18,367 nt of DNA from CAZDQL01 sp964507325 (GTDB lineage: Bacteria > Planctomycetota > UBA1135 > GCA-002686595), in the NCBI GenBank assembly GCA_964507325.1, contig CAZDQL010000117.1, forward strand, positions 1-18,367, read 5' to 3'. Under the pieces are notes generated by a model. It saw only the letters and a list, made by a program, of their open reading frames with translations, ran no database searches and was not told the origin of the DNA. Every line of letters begins with the position of its first letter. Position 1 is the first letter of the stretch. Position numbers and translations under genes: made by a program. Positions 1-6,226 of the stretch are shown in pieces.

Positions 1-57
1 CCCACCCCCGGGGGGGTGGGAGCGTTCCTAGGTGGTGGAAGATGGGCGGGCTCGGTA

Positions 58-80
58 CCTCCCCGCGAAAGCGCGGGAGG
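58..80 (-). terminator. Stem-loop just after the EF-hand gene stop
   Basis: Nine base pairs with one bulged C (position 64) close on an AAAG tetraloop (68-71). The stem begins one base beyond the TGA stop at 82-84 on the minus strand. No T-run follows, so this is a GC-rich stem of the kind that ends or stabilises transcripts rather than a textbook intrinsic terminator. Assignment to the EF-hand transcript is inferred from position only. Confidence 0.45.
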
Positions 81-81
81 A

Positions 82-768
82 TCAGATCTCCTTCCCGCGC
101 CGTCCGCGGGACGCGGGCGGAGGAGTCTCCTCCCCCGCGCCCTCCCGGATGCGCTTCTGCAGCGCCTCACGCGCCGCCTCGCGCTCGGCTTCGTTCAGCT
201 TCCCGTCGCCGTCGGTGTCGAAGCGCTTGAAGATCTCGGTGCGGCGGTCCTTCAGCGCTTCCCGGATGCGGGCGCCGGCGGCCCGGCGCTCCCGCTGGTC
301 GAGCTCGCCGCTCCCGTCGGTGTCGGCGCGCTCGCGCAGCCGCTGGCCGCGGCGCTGGCTCGCAGCCTCGCGCCGAGCCGGTCCTTCCTCCTCAACTCCG
401 CGCTGCCGGCGGGCGTCCCCGGCGCGCTTCTGGTCGGAGTCGTCTCCGGTGGCGGCTCCGCGACCGCGCTGACCCCGGATGCGCCCGCTTCCCGCGTCGG
501 GACGCTTCTCCTTGGGCCCCTTCCCCAGGGAGTCGAGGAGCTCGTCGAGACGGCGGTGGGCGGCGCGGCGCTCGGCGGCGTCGATCACGCCGTCGCGGTT
601 GGTGTCGAAGCGCTGCAGGATCGCCGTGCGATCCGGGCGCTGCTGGACCCGCTCCCGCTCCGGTCGCTGCTGGGGCGGCTTGCGGCCGCGCTGCTGCGCG
701 AAGGTGGGCTGGGCGAGGAGGGCGGCCAGGGCCAGGGCCCCGAGGGTGGTGATGTTTTTCGTACGCAT
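82..768 (-). CDS. Secreted EF-hand calcium-binding protein
   Basis: A 228-aa protein, probably exported. Residues 1-24 form a signal peptide: a short basic start, a leucine/alanine-rich core and a cut after PTFA. The mature part is Arg/Glu/Gln-rich and holds three canonical 12-residue EF-hand loops at about 55-66 (DTNRDGVIDAAE), 149-160 (DTDGSGELDQRE) and 184-195 (DTDGDGKLNEAE), all with Asp at 1, 3 and 5, Gly at 6 and an acidic residue at 12. A low-complexity charged linker (about 80-145) lies where a paired fourth hand might be expected. The start was chosen because the open frame runs far upstream without a signal peptide or family similarity, whereas ATG at 768 gives a clean signal sequence. 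No Shine-Dalgarno is visible. It is divergent from miaB. Calcium binding is inferred from the loops; the physiological role is unknown. Short EF-hand proteins of this kind are common in Planctomycetota. Confidence 0.85.
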   Translation of the reverse strand: MRTKNITTLGALALAALLAQPTFAQQRGRKPPQQRPERERVQQRPDRTAILQRFDTNRDGVIDAAERRAAHRRLDELLDSLGKGPKEKRPDAGSGRIRGQRGRGAATGDDSDQKRAGDARRQRGVEEEGPARREAASQRRGQRLRERADTDGSGELDQRERRAAGARIREALKDRRTEIFKRFDTDGDGKLNEAEREAAREALQKRIREGAGEETPPPASRGRRGKEI

Positions 769-790
769 GTCGGAATCCAGGGGTGACGAG

Positions 791-809
791 GGCCCGGAAC
801 CCCCGGGCC
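791..809. repeat. Perfect 7-bp inverted repeat in the EF-hand/miaB divergent region
   Basis: GGCCCGG (791-797) and CCGGGCC (803-809) flank a 5-nt spacer. It lies 23-41 nt upstream of the EF-hand start, so it could be a 5' leader hairpin or an operator. The rest of the 174-bp divergent gap (769-942) shows no convincing -35/-10 pair on either strand. Confidence 0.4.
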
Positions 810-942
810 AACTGGGGAACCGGTGGGCCGGGGTCGAGTTTCGGCCCTTGCGCCCCCATTCGGGCCTCTGGCCGGCATCTGTTGGGAACGGGGGGCTCGG
901 CGGCGGCAACGGGGCGCGTCCTCTGGCAAACTCCCCGCCCCG

Positions 943-2382
943 ATGACCACCACCCGGCACCAGTCCAACGCCGCCCCCGCGCTCTCGGGGGCGCCCGACG
1001 CGCCCCGGCTGCACGTCGTGACCTTCGGCTGCCAGATGAACAAGTACGACTCGGAGCTGGTCGAGGGGTGCTTCCAGCGGGCGGGGTACGCGATCAGCGC
1101 CTCGATCGACGAGGCGGACGTGGTGCTCTTCAACACCTGTTCGGTACGCGAGCACGCCGAGGAGCGCACCTGGAGCTGGGTCGGGGAGCTGGCCGGCGCC
1201 AAGCAGCGTCGTCCCGAGCTGGTGATCGGCGTCATGGGCTGCATGGCCCAGCGGGTGGAGGAGGAGGTCTTCCGCCGCGCCGGCCACGTCGACCTGGTGG
1301 TGGGCACGCGCCACTTCCAGCACCTGCCGGGGATGGTGGAGGAGCTCCAACAGCGCCGCCGCGAGCGCGAGCGCGGGGATCCCCCGGCGCACCTGCTCGC
1401 CACGGGCGTGGAGGGGGAGGTGATCATCGACCGCCGGGGCGAGGTGTGGCGCGGCGGACGCCACGCCTTCCTGGCGGTGATGCGCGGCTGCGACCTCTCC
1501 TGCTCCTACTGCGTGGTCCCCGCCACCCGCGGGAGGGTGCGCTCGCGACCGGTCGACGAGCTGGTGGGGGAGGCGCGCTGGTACGTGGACCAGGGAGTGC
1601 AGGTCCTGACCCTGCTCGGCCAGACCGTCAACAGCTACGGGGAGGACTTCGATCCCCCCGGTCCCGCCGGCCCCCAGCGGCGCGGCCGCCGCGGGCGGGT
1701 CGGCCTGGCGGACCTGCTCGAGGAGCTGGAGGCCCTCGACGGGCTCGAGCGCATCCGACTGGTGACCTCGCACCCGAGCTACGTCACCCGCGAGCTGGCG
1801 CTGGCGCTGCGCGACTGCCGCAAGGTGGACCGCCTCTTGCCCCTGCCCGTGCAGTCCGGCTCCGACGAGGTCCTCAAGCGCATGCAGCGCGGCTACACCC
1901 TCGACCTCTACCGGCGCCGCGCCGACCTCTTGCGCGAGCACGTGCCCGGGATCGAGCTGGGCAGCGACTGGATCGTCGGCTTCTGCGGCGAGAGCGAGGC
2001 GGACTTCGCACGCTCCGAGCGCTTCCTCGAGGAGCAGGGCTTCCTGGTCAACTACGCCTTCAAGTACGACCCGCGCCCCGGCACCCGGGCCCACGGATTC
2101 GACGACGACGTGCCGGAGGAGCAGAAGCGCGAGCGCCACCGCCGCCTGCTGGCCGTCGCCGAGCGCGTGCAGCGGCGGCGTCTGGCGGAGCGGGTGGGCA
2201 GCCGAGTGCGCGCCTTCGTCGAGGGTCGCTCCGAGCGCGCGGGGGGCACGCTCCAAGGGCGCACCGAGCACGGCATCCCGATCCAGTTCGCCGGACCGCA
2301 GGAGCTGGTGGGGCGCTACGCGGAGGTGGCCGTCGAGGAGGCCTCCTCCTTCGGACTGCTGGGGAGCCGCTCAGCCGAGTAG
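943..2382 (+). CDS. miaB: tRNA-2-methylthio-N6-dimethylallyladenosine synthase MiaB
   Basis: A 479-aa radical-SAM methylthiotransferase that adds the 2-methylthio group to i6A37 of tRNAs reading UNN codons. The N-terminal MTTase (UPF0004) domain carries the three cluster cysteines at about C30 (TFGCQMNKYDSE), C66 (NTCSVRE) and C100 (GCMAQR). The radical-SAM CxxxCxxC is C183/C187/C190 (RGCDLSCSYC), followed by VVPATRGR. The motif PLPVQSGSDEVLKRMQRGYT is diagnostic of the family. A TRAM domain occupies about 410-475. Length matches MiaB (about 440-480). ATG at 943 precedes the first conserved strand by about 22 residues. Its leader has no Shine-Dalgarno; the frame is open further upstream but that part has no family similarity. 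The usual IVGFPGE segment reads IVGFCGE. The last 12 bp overlap the convergent mdh gene. MtaB and RimO are less likely because the NKYDSE and NTCSVRE signatures fit MiaB best. Confidence 0.95.
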   Translation: MTTTRHQSNAAPALSGAPDAPRLHVVTFGCQMNKYDSELVEGCFQRAGYAISASIDEADVVLFNTCSVREHAEERTWSWVGELAGAKQRRPELVIGVMGCMAQRVEEEVFRRAGHVDLVVGTRHFQHLPGMVEELQQRRRERERGDPPAHLLATGVEGEVIIDRRGEVWRGGRHAFLAVMRGCDLSCSYCVVPATRGRVRSRPVDELVGEARWYVDQGVQVLTLLGQTVNSYGEDFDPPGPAGPQRRGRRGRVGLADLLEELEALDGLERIRLVTSHPSYVTRELALALRDCRKVDRLLPLPVQSGSDEVLKRMQRGYTLDLYRRRADLLREHVPGIELGSDWIVGFCGESEADFARSERFLEEQGFLVNYAFKYDPRPGTRAHGFDDDVPEEQKRERHRRLLAVAERVQRRRLAERVGSRVRAFVEGRSERAGGTLQGRTEHGIPIQFAGPQELVGRYAEVAVEEASSFGLLGSRSAE

Positions 2383-3366
2383 GTCGGCGACCAGCTCGCG
2401 CTCCTTGGAGAGCTCTCCCGCCGTGGCGGCGATGCGGTCCTCCAGGAAGGCGTTCAGCTCGAGACCCTTGACGATCTCCCAGCCGCCCTGGCCGTCACTG
2501 CGGACGGGGAAGGAGCTGATCAGCCCCTCCGGCACGCCGTAGTCGCCGTCGGACTTGACGCACACCGAGACCCACTTGCCCGGCGGAGTGGGGGCGATCA
2601 GGTCGCGCACGTGGTCGATCATGGCGTTGGCCGCGGAGGCGGCGGAGGACTTGCCGCGCGCCGCGATGATCGCCGCGCCGCGCTTTTGCACGCGGGTGAA
2701 GAACTCACCCTTGAGCCAGTCCGAATCGCCGATCGCCTCCGCCGCGGAGACGCCGTCGATGGTGGTGTGGTAGAAGTCGGGGACCTGGGTGGCGGAGTGG
2801 TTGCCCCAGATCAGGGTGTTCTCCACCTTGCCGATCGGCACGCCCGCCTTGATGGCCAACTGCGCCTGGGCGCGGTTCTGGTCGAGGCGCGTCATCGCCG
2901 AGAAGCGCTCGTCGGGCACGTCCGGCGCGGCGTGCATGGCGATCAGGCAGTTGGTGTTGCAGGGGTTGCCCACCACCACCACGCGCACGTCGCCGGCGGC
3001 GTGGTCGTTGATGGCGCGCCCCTGGCCGGTGAAGATCGGACCGTTCTCCCGAATCAGATCGCCGCGCTCCATCCCCGCTCCGCGCGGCCTGGAGCCGACC
3101 AGCAGGGCCCAGTTGGCGTCCTTGAAGGCCTCGTCCGGATCGCTGCTCAGGACCATGCCGTGCAGCAGCGGGAAGGCGCAGTCGTCGAGCTCCATCGCGA
3201 CTCCGTCGAGGGCCGTCATCGCCGGCTCGAGGGGGATCTCGAGCATCTGCAGGATCACCGGCTGGTCGGGGCCGAACATCTCGCCGGCCGCGATGCGGAA
3301 GACGAGGGAGTAGCCAATCTGACCGGCGGCACCGGTCACGGCCACGCGAATGGGAGCCTGACTCAT
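2371..3366 (-). CDS. mdh: Malate dehydrogenase
   Basis: A 331-aa NAD-dependent malate dehydrogenase of the Thermus/cytosolic type, which interconverts malate and oxaloacetate in the TCA cycle. The Rossmann glycine motif is TGAAGQIGYS (11-20). E43 at the end of the second strand favours NAD over NADP. The mobile loop and substrate arginines are R95 and R101 in PRGAGMERGDL, with R165 in RLDQNRA. The catalytic pair is D162 and H190 (WGNHS). Length is normal for the group (about 327-333). The start is well supported: GAGGA lies 9 nt upstream of the ATG. The gene stands alone and converges with miaB, sharing 12 bp, so neither gene has its own terminator before the other's coding region. Lactate dehydrogenase is unlikely because the AGMER loop arginine and long NPCNTN segment fit MDH. 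Confidence 0.96.
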   Translation of the reverse strand: MSQAPIRVAVTGAAGQIGYSLVFRIAAGEMFGPDQPVILQMLEIPLEPAMTALDGVAMELDDCAFPLLHGMVLSSDPDEAFKDANWALLVGSRPRGAGMERGDLIRENGPIFTGQGRAINDHAAGDVRVVVVGNPCNTNCLIAMHAAPDVPDERFSAMTRLDQNRAQAQLAIKAGVPIGKVENTLIWGNHSATQVPDFYHTTIDGVSAAEAIGDSDWLKGEFFTRVQKRGAAIIAARGKSSAASAANAMIDHVRDLIAPTPPGKWVSVCVKSDGDYGVPEGLISSFPVRSDGQGGWEIVKGLELNAFLEDRIAATAGELSKERELVADLLG

Positions 3367-3862
3367 GGCACGGGGTCCTCAGGGCTGGATGGGGGGCAAA
3401 CCGTAGGACGAGGCGCGCATTCTCCGCCCGCGCGGGGCCCAGGGAAGTCCAGTGACCGACATTCCCACCCCGGCCTGCGGAGATCACCGCTGCCTGCCCA
3501 CTGAGGAGGGCTCGGCCTCAGCAGACCTCCGTAGTCCGCGAGTCCCCGCTCCCACCAGGGCGTTACGAACGGACTGCCCCCCTTCAGTGTGCACCCGGCG
3601 GCCGCGTCAGGGTCCCACTGGCCGACCCATCCCGCGGGCCGCCTCTCCGGCTGCCTGGGCGGGCCGCTGGGCCTGCTCCGAGGGGAAGAGGCTCGAAGTC
3701 CTTGGTGGTAGCGGGCTTGCGGCGGGAAACCACCGGCAATGCACATCGAAGGGAGGCAGTTCCGTCGTAAGTGGGGAGCGCAACGGGCCCGCCCCGGGAC
3801 TAGGATGGTCCGCCTCAACTGGACGGACGAGGCGCGGCGCCGGAGGCGCCGGAGGTGTGTAA
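3367..3862. other. 496-bp intergenic region without a convincing gene
   Basis: The region lies between divergent mdh and ribD. Open frames exist on both strands but have no Shine-Dalgarno, no domain and compositions typical of chance frames. What it does hold is the large inverted repeat at 3547-3780. It also has a small hairpin, CTGAGG to CCTCAG, at about 3501-3520, and a GGTGGT/ACCACC stem at about 3704-3734. I found no FMN-riboswitch, RNase P RNA, tmRNA or SRP RNA signature on either strand. The ribD Shine-Dalgarno (GGAGG, 3851-3855) ends the region. Confidence 0.6.
3547..3780. repeat. Long imperfect inverted repeat, arms 3547-3601 and 3730-3780
   Basis: The left arm (55 nt) and the reverse complement of the right arm (51 nt) align over their whole length. 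Shared blocks, in order, are CGCTCCC..AC, TTACGA, CGGA, CTGCC, CCCTTC, TGTGCA and CGG.GG. Within the core (3563-3601 against 3770-3730) about 34 of 42 aligned positions match by hand. The left arm has a 7-nt insertion (3556-3562), and there are small indels. The arms are separated by 128 nt that is itself GC-rich and partly self-complementary. No target-site duplication was found and no transposase lies nearby. It could be a decayed miniature transposable element or the rod-like stem of a structured RNA of about 230 nt. Orientation is unknown. Confidence 0.7.
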
Positions 3863-5017
3863 GTGGGTGGGTTGACCCGATCGTTGGAACCCGCGGCCCT
3901 CGAGGCCCTACTCGGCGAGCTCGGTCGCGAGGCGCGCGAGTACCGCTTCGAGGTCGCGCCCAACCCCTGCGTGGGCGCCGCGGTCCTCTCCGATGGACGG
4001 GTCATCGCCCGCGGGTACCACCGGGAGTGGGGCGGTCCCCACGCCGAGGTCAACGCCTTCGAGGCGGCCGCCCGGAGCGGTGTGCCCCGCGAGGAATGGG
4101 ACACCCTGGTGGTGACCCTCGAGCCCTGCTCGAGCTGCGGCAAGACCTGCCCCTGCGTCGAGGCGATCGAGGAGGCGGGGATCCAGACGGTGGTGGCGGG
4201 CTCCCTGGATCCCGACCCGCGGCATCGTGGGGCGGGGCTGGAGCGGATGAGGGAGGTGGGCATCGAGGTGATCCTGCTCGAGGGGGCCGCTCACCTCGAG
4301 GAGATCAGCCCCTACTTCCTGGACTGGATCAGCTACGAGCGGCTGCGCCGCCCCCGCCCTTGGACGATCGCCAAGTGGGCCCAGACCTTGACCGGTCAGC
4401 TCTCCCCTCCGGAGGACGTGGGAGAGGGGCGCTGGATCAGCTGCGCCGACGCGCTGGAGGAGGTGCATCGTCTGCGCGCGCGGGTGGACGCGATCGTCAC
4501 CGGGGTCGGCACGGTTCTGGCGGACGATCCGCGCCTGACGGTGCGCTCCCCCGCCTCGACCGAGGCCCCTCCCGCCCGGGTGGTCCTGGACAGCGTGCTG
4601 CGCACCCCCCCGGGCGCACGGCTCTTCGTGCCCCCTGCGAATGGGGAGGCGGGGGGAACGGTCCACCTCCTGAGCCAGCTCGCCGCGGACGATTCCCGCT
4701 CCGCCGCCTTGACCCACGCCGGGGCGCAGGTGCAGGGATTGCGGGGCGACGACCGGCGCACCCTCAACCTGAGGGAATTGCAGACCTGGCTCTGGGAGCA
4801 GGGCTACCAGCGCGTCCTGATCGAGGCGGGGCCGACCCTGATCGGGGCCTTCCTCGACGCGGGCTTCGTCGATCAGCTCAGGGTCTACACCGGCTCCGTG
4901 CGGGGCGGGCGCGGCGAGGGGCTCGGTGCGCGCATCGCGAGCCTGTCGATGCAGGGGCGGCTCGACCGGGAGGTCGGGGGAGATCAGGTGCTGGAGGCGT
5001 TCCTGGAGACGGGGTAG
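3863..5017 (+). CDS. ribD: Bifunctional riboflavin biosynthesis deaminase/reductase RibD
   Basis: A 384-aa protein combining diaminohydroxyphosphoribosylaminopyrimidine deaminase and 5-amino-6-(5-phosphoribosylamino)uracil reductase, two consecutive steps of riboflavin synthesis. The deaminase half (about 1-155) has NPCVGAA, the zinc-site H60-A-E62 and C89/C98 in EPCSSCGKTCPC. The reductase half (about 165-384) has the NADPH/substrate signature VHRLRARVDAI..G.GTVLADDPRLT and a late IEAGPTLIGAFLDAGFVDQL segment. Length is typical (360-385). The start is GTG, chosen because GGAGG sits exactly 7 nt upstream. The usual HHG.TPPC zinc loop is replaced by SCGKTCPC, giving two extra cysteines. No other rib gene is adjacent and no FMN riboswitch is visible upstream. 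It converges with the next gene, with 10 bp between stops. Confidence 0.94.
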   Translation: MGGLTRSLEPAALEALLGELGREAREYRFEVAPNPCVGAAVLSDGRVIARGYHREWGGPHAEVNAFEAAARSGVPREEWDTLVVTLEPCSSCGKTCPCVEAIEEAGIQTVVAGSLDPDPRHRGAGLERMREVGIEVILLEGAAHLEEISPYFLDWISYERLRRPRPWTIAKWAQTLTGQLSPPEDVGEGRWISCADALEEVHRLRARVDAIVTGVGTVLADDPRLTVRSPASTEAPPARVVLDSVLRTPPGARLFVPPANGEAGGTVHLLSQLAADDSRSAALTHAGAQVQGLRGDDRRTLNLRELQTWLWEQGYQRVLIEAGPTLIGAFLDAGFVDQLRVYTGSVRGGRGEGLGARIASLSMQGRLDREVGGDQVLEAFLETG

Positions 5018-5027
5018 CCGCCGGGGT

Positions 5028-6149
5028 TCACTTCAGCCGCAGCTCGCGCGCCCGGGCCGCCGCGGCGGTGTCCCCGTACTTCTTGCCCGTGAGCTTCTTC
5101 ACCAGCGCGCGCGCCTTCTTCTCCTCCCCCTGACGCAAGTGCTCGAGCGCTTCCTCGAGGAGCGCCTCCGCCTCCACCTCCAGGGTCGCGCGGGTGATCC
5201 AGGGCTTCAGCTCCGGATTGCGGCGCGCCTTGCCGAGCAGCGTGGACACGCCCTTGGCCACCGGGGTTCCCGCGCCGTCGCGCGCCAGCTCCACCAGGTC
5301 GCGGCACGCGCGTTGGGCGGCTTCCCCCTCGAGCCCCAGCGCCTCCTCCACCTCAGCCAGCTCGGCCCGCAACCCCGCCTCCGCCTGCTTGCAGCCCTGC
5401 TTCCCCTCGTCGGTGAAGGGCCCAGCCTGGGCGATCGCGAGCAGGGCGTCCCACGCTCGCCAGGAGTCTCCCCAGGCGCTGGCGCGCCCCATCCTGCGCC
5501 CCTCCTCCGCCAGCCTCTTGACCTCGACCAGCTCCTCCCGCGAGAGGCCGGGACCGAGCTTGCTGGCGGCTGCCCGCGCGCCGGAGATCACCGCGCTGTC
5601 GGCGGGGGGCTCCCCGCTTGAGATGCGGGCGTGGATCGAGCGGTCGGGGAGGGCGACGATCGCCTCGGGCAGGGCCCACAGCCCCTGCTTCTGGGTGGCC
5701 ACGAAGGTCTGGTAGACGGCGTCCCAGTTGCGCCGGTGCACCTCGCAGGTGGAGCAGTGGTAGGCGGAGCAGACCTCGCGCTCGACCCGCTTCCCGTCGG
5801 GTCCCCGCACCCGGATCTCGGTCGAGGCGTGCCGGCCGTTGTTGACGAGCAGCACGACCGCCTTGCCGAGCTTCTCCGCCAGGGAGGCGTTGTTCTTGAG
5901 CTCGTCGCGGTAGCGATCGTTGGCCTCCTCCTTCTCGAGGACGCACAGGATCACGAGGGGCACGTTGCGCTCGCGGCAGGCCTCGAAAGCCTGCTCGAGG
6001 GTCCCGTCGAAGTACTCCAGGCGCTCGGGACGCTGCCTCTGCTGGCTGCGACCGCGACCCTGCGGAAGGGGGGATCCGACCGCGGGGGGAGCGAGGAGCA
6101 CCGCCGCCAGGGCGAGCACGACCGCGCTGGATCGGAAGGGCGTTGCCAT
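5028..6149 (-). CDS. Secreted thioredoxin-like protein with helical C-terminal half
   Basis: A 373-aa exported protein. Residues 1-25 are a signal peptide (hydrophobic stretch VVLALAAVLLAPP, cut near AVGS). Residues about 45-175 look like a thioredoxin fold: an amphipathic helix with EQAFEACRERNVPLVILCVL, an edge strand KAVVLLVNNGRH, then a CxxC (C132-S-T-C135) followed by WDAVYQTFVATQKQGLWALP, which has the cis-Pro-like position. The CxxC occurs late rather than at the end of the first strand, so it is not a classical thioredoxin active site and may be structural or metal-binding. The C-terminal part (about 190-373) is Ala/Glu/Leu-rich helical repeat sequence ending in a basic region. ATG at 6149 was preferred to a GTG at 6182 because it gives a proper signal peptide. 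No Shine-Dalgarno is present; a promoter-like -10 lies 7 nt upstream (possible leaderless mRNA). The specific function is unknown. Confidence 0.75.
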   Translation of the reverse strand: MATPFRSSAVVLALAAVLLAPPAVGSPLPQGRGRSQQRQRPERLEYFDGTLEQAFEACRERNVPLVILCVLEKEEANDRYRDELKNNASLAEKLGKAVVLLVNNGRHASTEIRVRGPDGKRVEREVCSAYHCSTCEVHRRNWDAVYQTFVATQKQGLWALPEAIVALPDRSIHARISSGEPPADSAVISGARAAASKLGPGLSREELVEVKRLAEEGRRMGRASAWGDSWRAWDALLAIAQAGPFTDEGKQGCKQAEAGLRAELAEVEEALGLEGEAAQRACRDLVELARDGAGTPVAKGVSTLLGKARRNPELKPWITRATLEVEAEALLEEALEHLRQGEEKKARALVKKLTGKKYGDTAAAARARELRLK

Positions 6150-6156
6150 GGGGTCA

Positions 6157-6184
6157 ATTATGGGTGCCTCCCCCCAGGGCACAA
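6157..6184 (-). promoter_or_regulatory. Possible leaderless promoter for the thioredoxin-like gene
   Basis: Read on the minus strand, CATAAT (6162-6157) is a 5/6 match to the -10 box. A weak -35, TTGTGC (6184-6179), lies 16 nt further upstream. Only seven bases (TGACCCC) separate the -10 from the A of the ATG at 6149, so transcription would begin at or next to the start codon. There is no Shine-Dalgarno, which agrees with leaderless translation. Consensus-based inference only. Confidence 0.45.
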
Positions 6185-6214
6185 GGAACCCTGGTTCCGG
6201 CGCGGCGCGCGCCG
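6185..6214. promoter_or_regulatory. Two palindromes in the 77-bp divergent promoter gap
   Basis: GGAACC-CT-GGTTCC (6185-6198) is a perfect inverted repeat. CGGCGCGCGCCG (6203-6214) is a perfect 12-bp palindrome immediately after it. Both lie between the start of the thioredoxin-like gene (6149, leftward) and the lipoprotein gene (6227, rightward), where a dimeric regulator could control both. The second could arise by chance in such GC-rich DNA. Confidence 0.4.
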
Positions 6215-6226
6215 TACAAGGAGGCC

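Noticed and set aside
1..20. Near-perfect CCCACCCCC/GGGGGTGGG palindrome at the window edge
   Set aside because: The loop is too short, there is no T-run on the visible side, and the neighbouring gene is outside the window, so no role can be assigned.
82..2271. 729-aa open frame on the minus strand across miaB and the EF-hand gene
   Set aside because: Only its last 228 codons make a coherent protein (EF-hand). The rest is antisense to miaB and reflects scarce stop codons in GC-rich DNA.
3685..3712. tRNA T-loop-like sequence on the minus strand (TTCGAGC)
   Set aside because: Stem pairing is incomplete and no anticodon arm or acceptor stem lies at the right distance.
3421..3862. FMN riboswitch upstream of ribD; a stretch at 3531-3542 (GTAGTCCGCGAG) resembles part of the RFN element
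   Set aside because: The other invariant RFN blocks (GGGGCAGGGTGAAATTCCC-like and the matching 3' half) are absent on both strands, so the short match is chance.
3363..3862. Open frames of 136 and 151 codons on opposite strands in the mdh-ribD gap
   Set aside because: They have no ribosome binding site or recognisable domain, they overlap the inverted repeat, and their Pro/Arg/Gly-rich composition fits chance.
3863..5017. Possible riboflavin operon
   Set aside because: Only ribD is present. The flanking genes are a divergent mdh and a convergent thioredoxin-like gene.
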